DNA from: Devosia sp.
GTDB taxonomy: Bacteria; Pseudomonadota; Alphaproteobacteria; Rhizobiales; Devosiaceae
Direction: 5' to 3'
Assembly (NCBI GenBank): GCA_025352765.1
Contig: JANXSI010000122.1
Span: forward strand, 1 to 6,331
Length of the DNA: 6,331 nucleotides
Below the pieces are notes generated by a model. It saw only the letters and a list, made by a program, of their open reading frames with translations, was not told the origin of the DNA and searched no databases. The translations under genes and the position numbers were made by a program. Each line of letters starts with the position of its first letter. Positions within the stretch are counted from its first letter, which is position 1. Below, in pieces: positions 1 to 6,331 of the stretch.

Positions 1-8
1 GGGGCGCC

Positions 9-1532
9 GTGCGGGACGATTCTTCTCTTCGAAGTGTACTCGAGACCTATCGGGCGGTGTCGATCGGAGGCGCGATCCTCGTGGCGCTGACGTTTGCGTT
101 CAGCGTCGCCGGCGTCGTCGTCTCGGTCCACGCGGCGCCGCAGCTGGTCTGGTTCCCGCTAGGAGCGGCGTTGACGATGGCCCTGATGCTGGTTCTCTGG
201 CGGATTGGCTACCGGATGTTGCGCGAACAGCTTGCCAAGGCCGAGATGCAGCGGCTCGAGGGCATCGCGCGCGCGCACCGCGATGCTTTGACGGGCGCCT
301 TCAACCGCTCCTACTTCATCGGCGAGTTGAAGCGTCACGTCTATACCGGCGCCATGGTGCCGATGGGCTATCTGCAACTCGACATGGACCACCTCAAGGC
401 CGTCAACGACGGGCAGGGGCATGCGGCAGGCGACGCCGCACTGCTGCATCTCATCGAGACCATCCGGCGGGTGATCCCCGACGCGATCATCGGGCGGCTC
501 GGTGGCGACGAATTCGGCATTGCGCTCATCGGTCAGGACAACAAGCGGGCTCTCGGCAAGCTGGCCGATCGGCTGCTCGGCGAACTGCGCCGAGAGGTCA
601 AGATCGGCGATCGTATGACGCGGCTGTCGGCAACGATCGGCATCGCCGTGGCTCCCTTCGACGCCGAGGGCGACGTCGAACTGATGAGCCGGGCGGATCT
701 CGCCCTCTATCGCGGCAAAAAGCAGGGCCGGGCGATGGCCCTCACCTATGACCACGACATGCTGGTCGACGACCGCCATGCCCGCAGCATCATGCGCGAA
801 TTGCGCGGCGCGCTGCTGCTCAACAAGATCAAGGTCTACTACCAGCCGGTCTATGACGTGGATGGTGTCACCCTGCGCTCATACGAGGCACTGGTGCGGT
901 GGCACCACAGCCATCGCGGGGTCGTGCTGCCGGGGCAGTTCATCGCCGTCGCCGAGCAGAGCGACATGATCGACCGGCTGGGGGAGGCAGTCCTGAGGCA
1001 GGTGTGCATCGACATCGACCGTCTGGATGCGCCCGTTGCGGTCAATGTTTCGCCGGTCCAACTCCGCCGCCCGGAATTTGCCGAGCGATTCATCGAGATG
1101 CTGGGGCAAGCCGGCGTCGCCGGACCCAGAATTGCGATCGAGGTGACCGAAAGCGTGCTGATGAAGGCCGGCGGCGTTGAGACGGCCAATCTCAATACGC
1201 TGCGCCGACACGGCGTGCGCATCGCCATCGACGATCTGGGGGCGGGCCATGCCAGCCTCGAATATCTACGCAGCTTCGCCTTCGACTTCATCAAGATCGA
1301 CCGCAGTCACATCGCCAAACTGCTCAAGAGCCCGGTAGACCGCGCCATCGTGACCGCCGTCTGCGACGTCGCCCGGGCGCTCGACGTCGAGGTGATCGCC
1401 GAGGGGGTCGAGACCAGGGAACAGCTCGAGCAATTGCGGCGCATCGGCTGCAATTCGGTCCAAGGCTACCTGCTCGGCCGCCCGGTTCCGCTCGCGGCCC
1501 GCAGCCTGATGCTAAAGAAGCAGGCCGCCTGA
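9..1532 (+). CDS. Membrane-anchored GGDEF-EAL protein (diguanylate cyclase / c-di-GMP phosphodiesterase)
   Basis: Predicted inner-membrane enzyme that makes and/or degrades the second messenger cyclic di-GMP, which usually controls motility, biofilm and adhesion. Two hydrophobic segments (about residues 16-40 and 45-68) form an N-terminal hairpin anchor, followed by a short helical linker (70-90). The GGDEF domain spans about 91-247, with metal-site Asp125, Asn133/Asp134 and an intact GGDEF at 165-169. The EAL domain spans about 262-500: EAL at 293-295, Asn346, Glu378/Glu381 (EVTES), Asp408/Asp409, Lys429, EGVET from Glu465 and Gln485. Every catalytic residue I can place is present, so both activities are possible. 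The RxxD product-inhibition site expected just before GGDEF is missing (Ile156 and Ala159 at those places). No PAS, GAF or other known sensor domain is visible. The GTG start is only the first candidate in the window: the frame is open to base 1, so the true start may lie upstream. The family call is firm; the net direction of activity cannot be read from sequence. Confidence 0.93.
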   Translation: MRDDSSLRSVLETYRAVSIGGAILVALTFAFSVAGVVVSVHAAPQLVWFPLGAALTMALMLVLWRIGYRMLREQLAKAEMQRLEGIARAHRDALTGAFNRSYFIGELKRHVYTGAMVPMGYLQLDMDHLKAVNDGQGHAAGDAALLHLIETIRRVIPDAIIGRLGGDEFGIALIGQDNKRALGKLADRLLGELRREVKIGDRMTRLSATIGIAVAPFDAEGDVELMSRADLALYRGKKQGRAMALTYDHDMLVDDRHARSIMRELRGALLLNKIKVYYQPVYDVDGVTLRSYEALVRWHHSHRGVVLPGQFIAVAEQSDMIDRLGEAVLRQVCIDIDRLDAPVAVNVSPVQLRRPEFAERFIEMLGQAGVAGPRIAIEVTESVLMKAGGVETANLNTLRRHGVRIAIDDLGAGHASLEYLRSFAFDFIKIDRSHIAKLLKSPVDRAIVTAVCDVARALDVEVIAEGVETREQLEQLRRIGCNSVQGYLLGRPVPLAARSLMLKKQAA

Positions 1533-1544
1533 ACCGTCGCGCAG

Positions 1545-1574
1545 TTGCGTCCGGCTTCGGCGCCCGTCTATAAA
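1545..1574 (+). promoter_or_regulatory. Possible sigma70-type promoter for the DUF442 gene
   Basis: TTGCGT (1545-1550) resembles a -35 box (TTGACA). TATAAA (1569-1574) resembles a -10 box (TATAAT), with an 18-base spacer. Initiation would fall near 1581, giving a leader of about 33 bases before the TTG start at 1614. The AT-rich TATAAA stands out in GC-rich surroundings and lies between two genes. This is a motif match only; read-through from the upstream gene is also possible. Confidence 0.4.
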
Positions 1575-1602
1575 GGTCGTCGGGAAGCCTGTCGCGCAGT
1601 TC

Positions 1603-1606
1603 GGAG
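1603..1606 (+). promoter_or_regulatory. Ribosome binding site that decides the DUF442 start
   Basis: GGAG lies 7 bases before the TTG at 1614. No comparable purine-rich site precedes the longer in-frame TTG at 1545, where the upstream bases read gaaccgtcgcgcag. This favours the 1614 start. Confidence 0.6.
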
Positions 1607-1613
1607 CAGTTTA

Positions 1614-2030
1614 TTGGACCTGAAGCGGATCAACGAGCACATCAGCGTTTCGCCGCAGATCAACCCGGTCGACTTGGTCGCCATCAAGGCTGCCGGATTC
1701 GTGACCGTGATCAACAACCGTCCCGACGGCGAATCGCCCGATCAGCCCAGTTCCGCCCAGATGCAGGCGGCCGCGGAGGCGGCGGGGTTGGCCTACCACT
1801 ACATCCCGCTTGGCCGTGACGGGGTTTCGCCCGACATGGTGGCAGAGACGGAGGCCGTGCTCGAGGGGAGCAACGGCCCGGTGTTTGCCTATTGCCGGTC
1901 TGGCACGCGCTCGACGACGTTGTGGGCGCTCTCCCAGGCCGGAAAACTGCCCGCCCAGGAGATCGTCTCGGCCGCCGCGCATGCAGGCTACGACATGTCC
2001 CATCTGCTGGGCCATCTGAGTCAGAAATAG
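1614..2030 (+). CDS. Stand-alone DUF442 / TIGR01244-family protein, putative rhodanese-like sulfurtransferase
   Basis: A 138-residue soluble protein of the family also known as the N-terminal domain of Blh, the persulfide dioxygenase fusion of the BigR operon. Landmarks are SVSPQ at 11-15, VINNRPDGE at 32-40, HYIPL at 62-66 and the active-site loop CRSGTR at 94-99. The loop is Cys-X4-Arg, the rhodanese length, rather than the Cys-X5-Arg of protein tyrosine phosphatases. Persulfide transfer through Cys94 is therefore more likely than dephosphorylation, although databases often label the family phosphatase-like. The reading frame extends back to a TTG at 1545, but the added 23 residues (rich in Arg, Ala and Ser) lie before the point where family members begin, and the Shine-Dalgarno sequence sits before 1614. 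No sulfur dioxygenase domain follows, and no BigR-like regulator or sulfur gene adjoins it, so its partner is unknown. It lies 81 bases after the GGDEF-EAL gene and ends in its own terminator. Family call confident; function inferred. Confidence 0.85.
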   Translation: MDLKRINEHISVSPQINPVDLVAIKAAGFVTVINNRPDGESPDQPSSAQMQAAAEAAGLAYHYIPLGRDGVSPDMVAETEAVLEGSNGPVFAYCRSGTRSTTLWALSQAGKLPAQEIVSAAAHAGYDMSHLLGHLSQK

Positions 2031-2050
2031 GAGCCGCAAGGCTCCTTTCT
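2029..2050 (+). terminator. Rho-independent terminator with GCAA tetraloop
   Basis: AGGAGCC (2029-2035) pairs perfectly with GGCTCCT (2040-2046) around a GCAA loop (2036-2039), a stable GNRA tetraloop. The descending arm runs into TTTCT. The 5' arm begins inside the TAG stop codon (2028-2030) of the DUF442 gene. The T-run is short and interrupted, so termination may be partial. It separates the DUF442 gene from pyc, which starts about 50 bases later. Confidence 0.75.
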
Positions 2051-2102
2051 CGTATTTGGTGCTGGCGGAAACGCCCCTTCCCCTCTCGCTCGGAACTGAG
2101 TC

Positions 2103-5100
2103 ATGTCGATCAAGAAGATCCTCGTCGCCAATCGCAGCGAAATCGCCATTCGGGTGTTTCGCGCCGCCAACGAACTTAACATCAAGACCGTCGCCTGCTA
2201 CGCCGAAGAGGACAAGCTGGCGCTGCACCGCTTCAAGGCGGACGAGGCGTACCTGATCGGCAAGGGCAAGGGGCCGGTCGAGGCCTATTTGCAGATCGAC
2301 GAATACATCCGCGTGGCCCGGGTTTCGGGCGCCGATGCGATCCATCCCGGCTATGGCCTCTTGTCGGAATCGCCGGAGTTCGCCGAGGCCTGCGAAGACG
2401 CCGGCATCATCTTCATCGGCCCCAGGCCGCAGACCATGCGCGACCTCGGCAACAAGGTTGCTGCTCGCAACATGGCGATCGCGTCCAACGTGCCCGTGGT
2501 GCCGGCCACCGAGGCGTTGCCCGACGACATGAACGAAGTGCGCCGCATGGCCGCCGAGATCGGCTATCCGCTGATGCTCAAGGCAAGCTGGGGCGGCGGT
2601 GGCCGCGGCATGCGCCGGATCATGGACGAGTCGACCCTGGTCGCTGAGGTCTCGGAGGGCAAGCGCGAGGCCAAGGCGGCGTTCGGCAAGGACGAGATGT
2701 ATCTCGAAAAGCTGATCGAGCGCGCGCGCCACGTCGAGGTGCAGCTGATCGGCGACGAGCACGGCAATCTCGTCCATCTGTTCGAGCGCGACTGCTCGGT
2801 GCAGCGGCGCAACCAGAAGGTCGTCGAGCGGGCGCCGGCGCCCTATCTTAGCGACGAGGTGCGCGAGCAGCTGACCGGCGCCGCGCTCCGGCTCGGCAAG
2901 GCGGCGAACTATCGCGCCGCCGGCACGGTCGAGTTCCTGCTCGATGCCGACACCAACAAGTTCTACTTCATCGAAGTGAACCCGCGCATCCAGGTCGAGC
3001 ACACGGTGACCGAGGTCGTCACCGGCATCGACATCGTCAAGGCGCAGATTCACCTGCTCGAGGGCGCCGTCATCGGTACGCCCGAATCCGGTGTGCCGCT
3101 GCAAAAGGACATAAGGCTCAACGGCAACGCCATCCAGTGCCGCATCACCACCGAGGATCCGGAAGAGAACTTCATTCCAGATTACGGCCGGATCACCGCT
3201 TATCGCGAGGCGACCGGTTTCGGCGTCCGGCTCGACGGCGGTACCGCCTATGCGGGTGCGATCATCACCCGGTTCTACGATCCACTGCTCGAAAAGATTA
3301 CCTGCTGGGCGCCCGGCGCCGAGGAGGCCATCGCCCGCATGCACCGCGCGCTGCGCGAGTTCCGCATCCGCGGCGTTTCGACCAATCTGGCCTTCCTCGA
3401 AAACATCATCACCCACCCCGATTTCGTCAACAACCGCTACACCACGCGGTTCATCGACACGACGCCGGAGCTGTTCGATTTCAAGCGTCGAAAGGACCGG
3501 GCGACCAAGCTTCTGAGCTATATCGCCGACGTCACGGTCAACGGCCACCCCGAAGTCCGCGACCGGCCGCGGCCGCCGGCCGACGCGATCGAGCCGATCG
3601 TGCCGCTCTATGAACCCTTGATGCTGATCGAAGGCTCGCGGCAGGTGCTCGAGCGGCAGGGGCCCAAGGGTCTCGCCTCGTGGATGAAGCAGCAGAAGGG
3701 CGTGCTGTTCACGGACACCACGATGCGCGACGCGCACCAGTCGCTGCTCGCGACACGCATGCGCAGCTACGACATCACCCGTATCGCCGAGGCGTATTCG
3801 CGCGGCCTGCCCAACCTGTTCTCGCTCGAATGCTGGGGTGGAGCGACGTTCGACGTCTCGATGCGCTTCCTCAACGAGGATCCGTGGGAGCGGCTCGCCG
3901 CGGTGCGCGAAGGCGCGCCCAACATCCTGACGCAGATGCTGCTGCGCGGCAGCAATGGCGTCGGCTACACCAACTACCCCGACAATGTGGTGAAGTTCTT
4001 CGTCCGCCAGGCGGCGAAGGGCGGCGTCGATGTGTTCCGCATTTTCGACTGCCTCAACTGGGTTGAGAACATGCGCGTCTCGATCGATGCGGTGGCCGAG
4101 GCCGACAAGGTGGCCGAGGGCGCCATCTGCTACACTGGCGATCTGCTCGATCCGGATCGGGCGAAGTACGACCTCAAATACTACGTGGCGCTGGCCAAGG
4201 AACTTGAGGCCGCCGGGGCGCACGTGCTCGGCCTCAAGGACATGGCGGGCCTCCTGAAGCCGGCGGCCGCCAAGAAATTGATTGCGACTCTGAAGCAGGA
4301 GATCGGGCTGCCGATCCACCTTCACACGCACGACACCTCGGGAGCGGCGGCGGCAACGATCATGGCCGCGGTCGAGGCCGGGGTCGATGCGATCGATGCG
4401 GCGATGGATGCGCTGTCGGGCACCACCTCGCAACCGACGCTCGGCTCGCTCGTTGCCGCACTCAAGGACGACTGGCGCGATCCGGGGCTCGACAGCAACG
4501 TCATCCGTGAAATTTCGTTCTACTGGGAAGCGGTGCGGGCGCAATATCGGGCCTTCGAGAGTGAACTGCGGTCAGGCGCGTCGGAGGTCTACCTCCACGA
4601 AATGCCCGGCGGGCAGTTCACCAATCTCAAGGAGCAGGCACGCTCGCTCGGGCTCGAGAGCCGCTGGCACGAGGTCGCCAAGACCTATGCCGACGTCAAC
4701 CAGATGTTCGGCGACATCGTGAAGGTGACGCCGAGTTCCAAGGTGGTGGGCGACATGGCGCTGTCGATGGTCTCCTCCGGCCTGACGCGGGCCGAGGTCG
4801 AAGATCCGAGCCGCGACGTCTCGTTCCCGGATTCGGTCGTGGGGTTCTTTGCCGGCGATCTCGGGCAGCCGCCGGGCGGCTTTCCCGAAGCGCTGCAGAA
4901 GAAGGTGCTGAAGGGCAGGGCGCCGCTCACCGAGCGTCCGGGATCCTATCTCAAGGATGTCGACCTCGAGGCCGAGCGCGCCAAGGTCGCGGCGGAGACC
5001 GGCGAGCCGATCGACGATTTCCGCCTCGCCTCGACGCTGATGTACCCCAAGGTCTACGCCGATTTCGCCAAGACGCAGGACAAGTACGGCCCAACCGCCG

Positions 5101-5543
5101 TGCTGCCGACCCCGGTCTATTTCTACGGGCTGACGCAGGGCCAGGAAATCTTCGTCGAGATCGAGCGCGGCAAGACCATGGTCATCAACTACCTCGGCCG
5201 CGCCGAGACCAACGAGAAGGGGCAGGTGCGGGTGTTCTTCGACCTCAACGGCCAGCCGCGCACCATCACCGTGCCGGACCGCCTCAAGGTCGGCGACATC
5301 CAGGTGCGGGCCAAGGCGGCGCTCGGCGATGCCAAGCAGGTCGGAGCGCCGATGCCCGGGGTGATCTCGGGGCTCACCGTCAAGGTCGGCGATACCGTCA
5401 AATCCGGCGACGTGCTGCTCTCGATCGAAGCCATGAAGATGGAAACCGCCATCCACGCCGAAGCCGACGGGGTGATCGCCGAAGTCACGGTGAAGCCGGG
5501 CGACCAGATCGACAGCAAGGATCTGCTGATCCGATTCGAATGA
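2103..5543 (+). CDS. pyc: Pyruvate carboxylase, single-chain biotin enzyme
   Basis: Carboxylates pyruvate to oxaloacetate using ATP and bicarbonate, refilling the TCA cycle and feeding gluconeogenesis; cytosolic, normally a homotetramer. Its 1146 residues are the usual length. The biotin carboxylase domain (about 1-455) carries KILVANRSEIA at 5-15, the ATP-grasp glycine loop KASWGGGGRGMR from Lys160, Glu277, and EVNPRIQVEH at 291-300 with Asn293 and Arg295. The carboxyltransferase domain (about 532-830) has TDTTMRDAHQS with metal ligand Asp543, carbamylated-Lys candidate Lys712 in LKDMAG, His741 and His743, and proton-relay Thr876 further on. These sit about six residues before the R. etli equivalents (Asp549, Lys718, His747, His749, Thr882). 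The inter-domain linker (about 456-530) and the segment around 990-1070 match the acetyl-CoA-responsive allosteric region. The biotinyl domain (about 1078-1146) has AMKM at 1110-1113, with biotin on Lys1112. The ATG start matches the family N-terminus; a weak GGA lies 8 bases upstream. No lesion seen. Attachment of biotin requires BirA, encoded elsewhere. Confidence 0.98.
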   Translation: MSIKKILVANRSEIAIRVFRAANELNIKTVACYAEEDKLALHRFKADEAYLIGKGKGPVEAYLQIDEYIRVARVSGADAIHPGYGLLSESPEFAEACEDAGIIFIGPRPQTMRDLGNKVAARNMAIASNVPVVPATEALPDDMNEVRRMAAEIGYPLMLKASWGGGGRGMRRIMDESTLVAEVSEGKREAKAAFGKDEMYLEKLIERARHVEVQLIGDEHGNLVHLFERDCSVQRRNQKVVERAPAPYLSDEVREQLTGAALRLGKAANYRAAGTVEFLLDADTNKFYFIEVNPRIQVEHTVTEVVTGIDIVKAQIHLLEGAVIGTPESGVPLQKDIRLNGNAIQCRITTEDPEENFIPDYGRITAYREATGFGVRLDGGTAYAGAIITRFYDPLLEKITCWAPGAEEAIARMHRALREFRIRGVSTNLAFLENIITHPDFVNNRYTTRFIDTTPELFDFKRRKDRATKLLSYIADVTVNGHPEVRDRPRPPADAIEPIVPLYEPLMLIEGSRQVLERQGPKGLASWMKQQKGVLFTDTTMRDAHQSLLATRMRSYDITRIAEAYSRGLPNLFSLECWGGATFDVSMRFLNEDPWERLAAVREGAPNILTQMLLRGSNGVGYTNYPDNVVKFFVRQAAKGGVDVFRIFDCLNWVENMRVSIDAVAEADKVAEGAICYTGDLLDPDRAKYDLKYYVALAKELEAAGAHVLGLKDMAGLLKPAAAKKLIATLKQEIGLPIHLHTHDTSGAAAATIMAAVEAGVDAIDAAMDALSGTTSQPTLGSLVAALKDDWRDPGLDSNVIREISFYWEAVRAQYRAFESELRSGASEVYLHEMPGGQFTNLKEQARSLGLESRWHEVAKTYADVNQMFGDIVKVTPSSKVVGDMALSMVSSGLTRAEVEDPSRDVSFPDSVVGFFAGDLGQPPGGFPEALQKKVLKGRAPLTERPGSYLKDVDLEAERAKVAAETGEPIDDFRLASTLMYPKVYADFAKTQDKYGPTAVLPTPVYFYGLTQGQEIFVEIERGKTMVINYLGRAETNEKGQVRVFFDLNGQPRTITVPDRLKVGDIQVRAKAALGDAKQVGAPMPGVISGLTVKVGDTVKSGDVLLSIEAMKMETAIHAEADGVIAEVTVKPGDQIDSKDLLIRFE

Positions 5544-5549
5544 GGGACG

Positions 5550-5571
5550 GGCTCGACAGAATGATCGAGCC
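5550..5571. terminator. Possible bidirectional hairpin between convergent genes
   Basis: GGCTCGA (5550-5556) pairs with TCGAGCC (5565-5571) around an 8-base loop, six bases after the pyc stop codon and eight bases beyond the ancestral stop of the opposite-strand pseudogene. Position and perfect 7-bp stem suggest transcript-end formation for both sides. Neither strand has a T-tract after the stem, so it is not a classical Rho-independent terminator; it may instead stabilise 3' ends. Confidence 0.4.
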
Positions 5572-5579
5572 GAAGTCGC

Positions 5580-6042
5580 TCAGCTGCCGCGAATGAGGCT
5601 CGCTACCACATAGGCGGCGAGGACCACGAACCCATAGGTCAGACGCCATCGCCCAGTTCTCGCGGGCGTTGCGGTGCGCGCTTCGCAAATGCAGCCCGCC
5701 GGCGAGACCTTAATAGAGGCCCGTGACGATTGCGGCGGGCAGCACCCAGTCGGGCCGGATGATCGAGGCGATGCTGAGCAGCCCCAGTGCGGTGTTGGCG
5801 AAACCGAGCTCGACCACGATCTTTTCGGCCCCGGGCGTCTCGATCTCGAAGATGTCCCTCGCGGTGAAGGCCGGATTGGCCATCTGGCGTAGGCCGGCGA
5901 TCAGCAGCCGCAGGCCGCTGGCCCAGAACACAAACCATCGGCTAATCAGGAAGAGCCAGTCGGCATTGGCGATGGCGTGCTCGATGATGATCGAAGCGAC
6001 GGGAAACACGCCCATCAGCAGGATGATCATCGCGTAGTACAT
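5580..6042 (-). pseudogene. Broken DUF6790-like small multi-pass membrane protein gene
   Basis: The frame from ATG (6042-6040) encodes 110 residues: a hydrophobic N-terminus (4-24), a helix around 31-50 (FLISRWFVFWASGLRLL), a loop with NPAFTARDIFEIE at 56-68, and ELGFANTALGLL at 78-89 leading into another membrane helix. This resembles DUF6790 inner-membrane proteins, whose function is unknown. TAA at 5712-5710 then interrupts it. The same frame resumes directly as GLAGGLHLRSAHRNARENWA, ending near SDLWV (codon 138), which reads as family-like sequence. At about 5628 the frame is lost: shifting by one base gives VVLAAYVVASLIRGS, an obvious final membrane helix, and a TGA at 5582-5580. Repairing both lesions gives about 153-154 residues, so the gene appears to carry a nonsense change plus a small indel. 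The Shine-Dalgarno sequence is weak. Alternatives are sequencing error, or a functional truncated 110-residue protein; two independent lesions make decay more likely. It is convergent with pyc. Family assignment is from memory of its motifs, hence moderate. Confidence 0.7.
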
Positions 6043-6192
6043 CTCGCCGGCCCCGTTTGGGCGGTTTTAGCCGCGCCGCGTCCCATGGTCTAGGGCGCCC
6101 ACACAGCGAGCCGTCGCGCCATAATCCCGCCATCTGCCGAGAAGATGTCAGTCCCATGCACAGTTGACCCGAGCCCTGCACCCGACCTCCGC

Positions 6193-6210
6193 CGCGCGAA
6201 ATTCCGCGCG
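6193..6210. repeat. Short inverted repeat upstream of the right-edge gene
   Basis: CGCGCG arms flank an AAATTC core (6199-6204), 17 bases before the Shine-Dalgarno sequence of the right-edge gene. It could be a 5' leader hairpin or a protein-binding site. In GC-rich DNA, CG-repeat arms arise easily by chance, so the functional meaning is weak. Confidence 0.3.
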
Positions 6211-6226
6211 CCCGCGATTCCGGTGC

Positions 6227-6232
6227 AAGGAG
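6227..6232 (+). promoter_or_regulatory. Strong Shine-Dalgarno sequence that decides a TTG start
   Basis: AAGGAG, continuing into AT, lies 6 bases before TTG at 6239. It is the best ribosome binding site in the window and is the main reason for calling a gene at the right edge. Confidence 0.65.
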
Positions 6233-6238
6233 ATCAAC

Positions 6239-6331
6239 TTGGAACGTGCAGCACTCCCCTTTCTGCTTATCGCCAGCCCCGCAGCCCGGCAGATGCTGGG
6301 ACGCGACCTGCACAAGGTCGCCGTGATGGCG
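6239..6331 (+). CDS. Unrecognised gene, N-terminal fragment (runs off the window)
   Basis: Thirty-one codons without a stop begin at TTG and continue past the window end. The visible protein starts MERAALPFLLIASPAARQML and continues GRDLHKVAVMA. Residues 4-16 are mildly hydrophobic with an Arg before them, which could be a signal-peptide or membrane start, but there is no clear cleavage site and the segment is short. I do not recognise the family from so little sequence. The gene is divergent from the broken DUF6790-like gene. The call rests on the near-perfect AAGGAG at 6-base spacing plus the open frame. In-frame ATG codons further on (6293 and 6326) are possible later starts but lack a comparable ribosome binding site. 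Confidence 0.5.
   Translation, partial: MERAALPFLLIASPAARQMLGRDLHKVAVMA

Larger units (their letters stand above)
6043..6238. other. Divergent intergenic region
   Basis: This 196-base gap should hold promoters for the leftward membrane-protein pseudogene and the rightward gene at the edge. I find no strong sigma70 promoter in either direction. On the minus strand, CTGACA (6151-6146) and GATTAT (6126-6121) are separated by 19 bases, a weak candidate. No tRNA-like fold or open coding frame with a good start is visible. Confidence 0.5.

Noticed and set aside
1521..1531. Palindrome CAGGCCGCCTG at the end of the GGDEF-EAL gene as a terminator
   Set aside because: Only a one-base loop is available, so it cannot fold as a hairpin as written, and no T-tract follows.
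1611..4544. Very long antisense open frame (977 codons) opposite the DUF442 gene and most of pyc
   Set aside because: It lies opposite two clear genes and crosses their boundary and the terminator. Its translation is Arg/His/Asp-rich with no recognisable domain, as expected for the reverse complement of GC-rich coding sequence.
4572..5456. Antisense open frame (294 codons) opposite the 3' part of pyc
   Set aside because: Low-complexity Arg/Leu/Asp/His-rich translation opposite conserved pyc domains; a codon-bias shadow.
5723..6037. Plus-strand open frame (104 codons) over the DUF6790-like gene
   Set aside because: It mirrors the conserved membrane-protein frame on the other strand, has no good ribosome binding site and no recognisable motif.
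6164..6169. TTGACC as a -35 box for the right-edge gene
   Set aside because: No AT-rich -10 lies 16-18 bases downstream; the expected place reads GC-rich sequence.
5942..6313. Minus-strand open frame across the divergent intergenic region
   Set aside because: Arg/Gly-rich composition, overlaps both the pseudogene start and the right-edge gene, and its supposed start has no Shine-Dalgarno sequence.
1..6331. Mobile elements, CRISPR arrays, rRNA or tRNA genes, or a novel multi-gene system
   Set aside because: No transposase, terminal repeats, regularly spaced repeats or cloverleaf-like sequence seen. The intact genes belong to known families and do not form an obvious joint system.

Overview
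The window is GC-rich, gene-dense chromosomal DNA. It most likely comes from an alphaproteobacterium, probably of the Hyphomicrobiales (Rhizobium/Devosia-like). The main evidence is the single-chain pyruvate carboxylase: its catalytic residues line up with the well-studied Rhizobium etli enzyme at a nearly constant offset. The use of GTG and TTG starts fits this. The assignment is inference from family resemblance, not from a database search.

Layout, left to right. (1) Positions 9-1532 (+) encode a membrane-anchored GGDEF-EAL protein for cyclic-di-GMP turnover. Its start is uncertain because the frame is open to the window edge. (2) After a short gap with a plausible sigma70-type promoter, 1614-2030 (+) encodes a small stand-alone DUF442/TIGR01244 protein with a Cys-X4-Arg loop of the kind seen in rhodanese-like sulfurtransferases. 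Its best start is an internal TTG with a Shine-Dalgarno sequence. The gene ends in a compact GCAA-loop terminator that overlaps the stop codon. (3) Positions 2103-5543 (+) encode a full-length pyruvate carboxylase (biotin carboxylase, carboxyltransferase, allosteric and biotinyl domains), an anaplerotic enzyme making oxaloacetate. (4) Convergent to it, 5580-6042 (-) holds a small multi-pass membrane protein resembling the DUF6790 family. The reading frame is broken twice, by an in-frame TAA and by a later frameshift, so I call it a pseudogene. (5) A roughly 200-base divergent intergenic region follows. (6) At 6239-6331 (+) the first 31 codons of an unrecognised gene begin at TTG behind a near-perfect Shine-Dalgarno sequence and run off the window.

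The genes do not look like one pathway. The terminator between the DUF442 gene and pyc, and the convergent arrangement after pyc, suggest mostly separate transcription units. I see no mobile element, CRISPR array, tRNA or rRNA. I find no convincing undescribed multi-gene system. The most interesting items are the doubly broken membrane gene, the re-assigned start of the DUF442 protein and the unidentified gene at the right edge.
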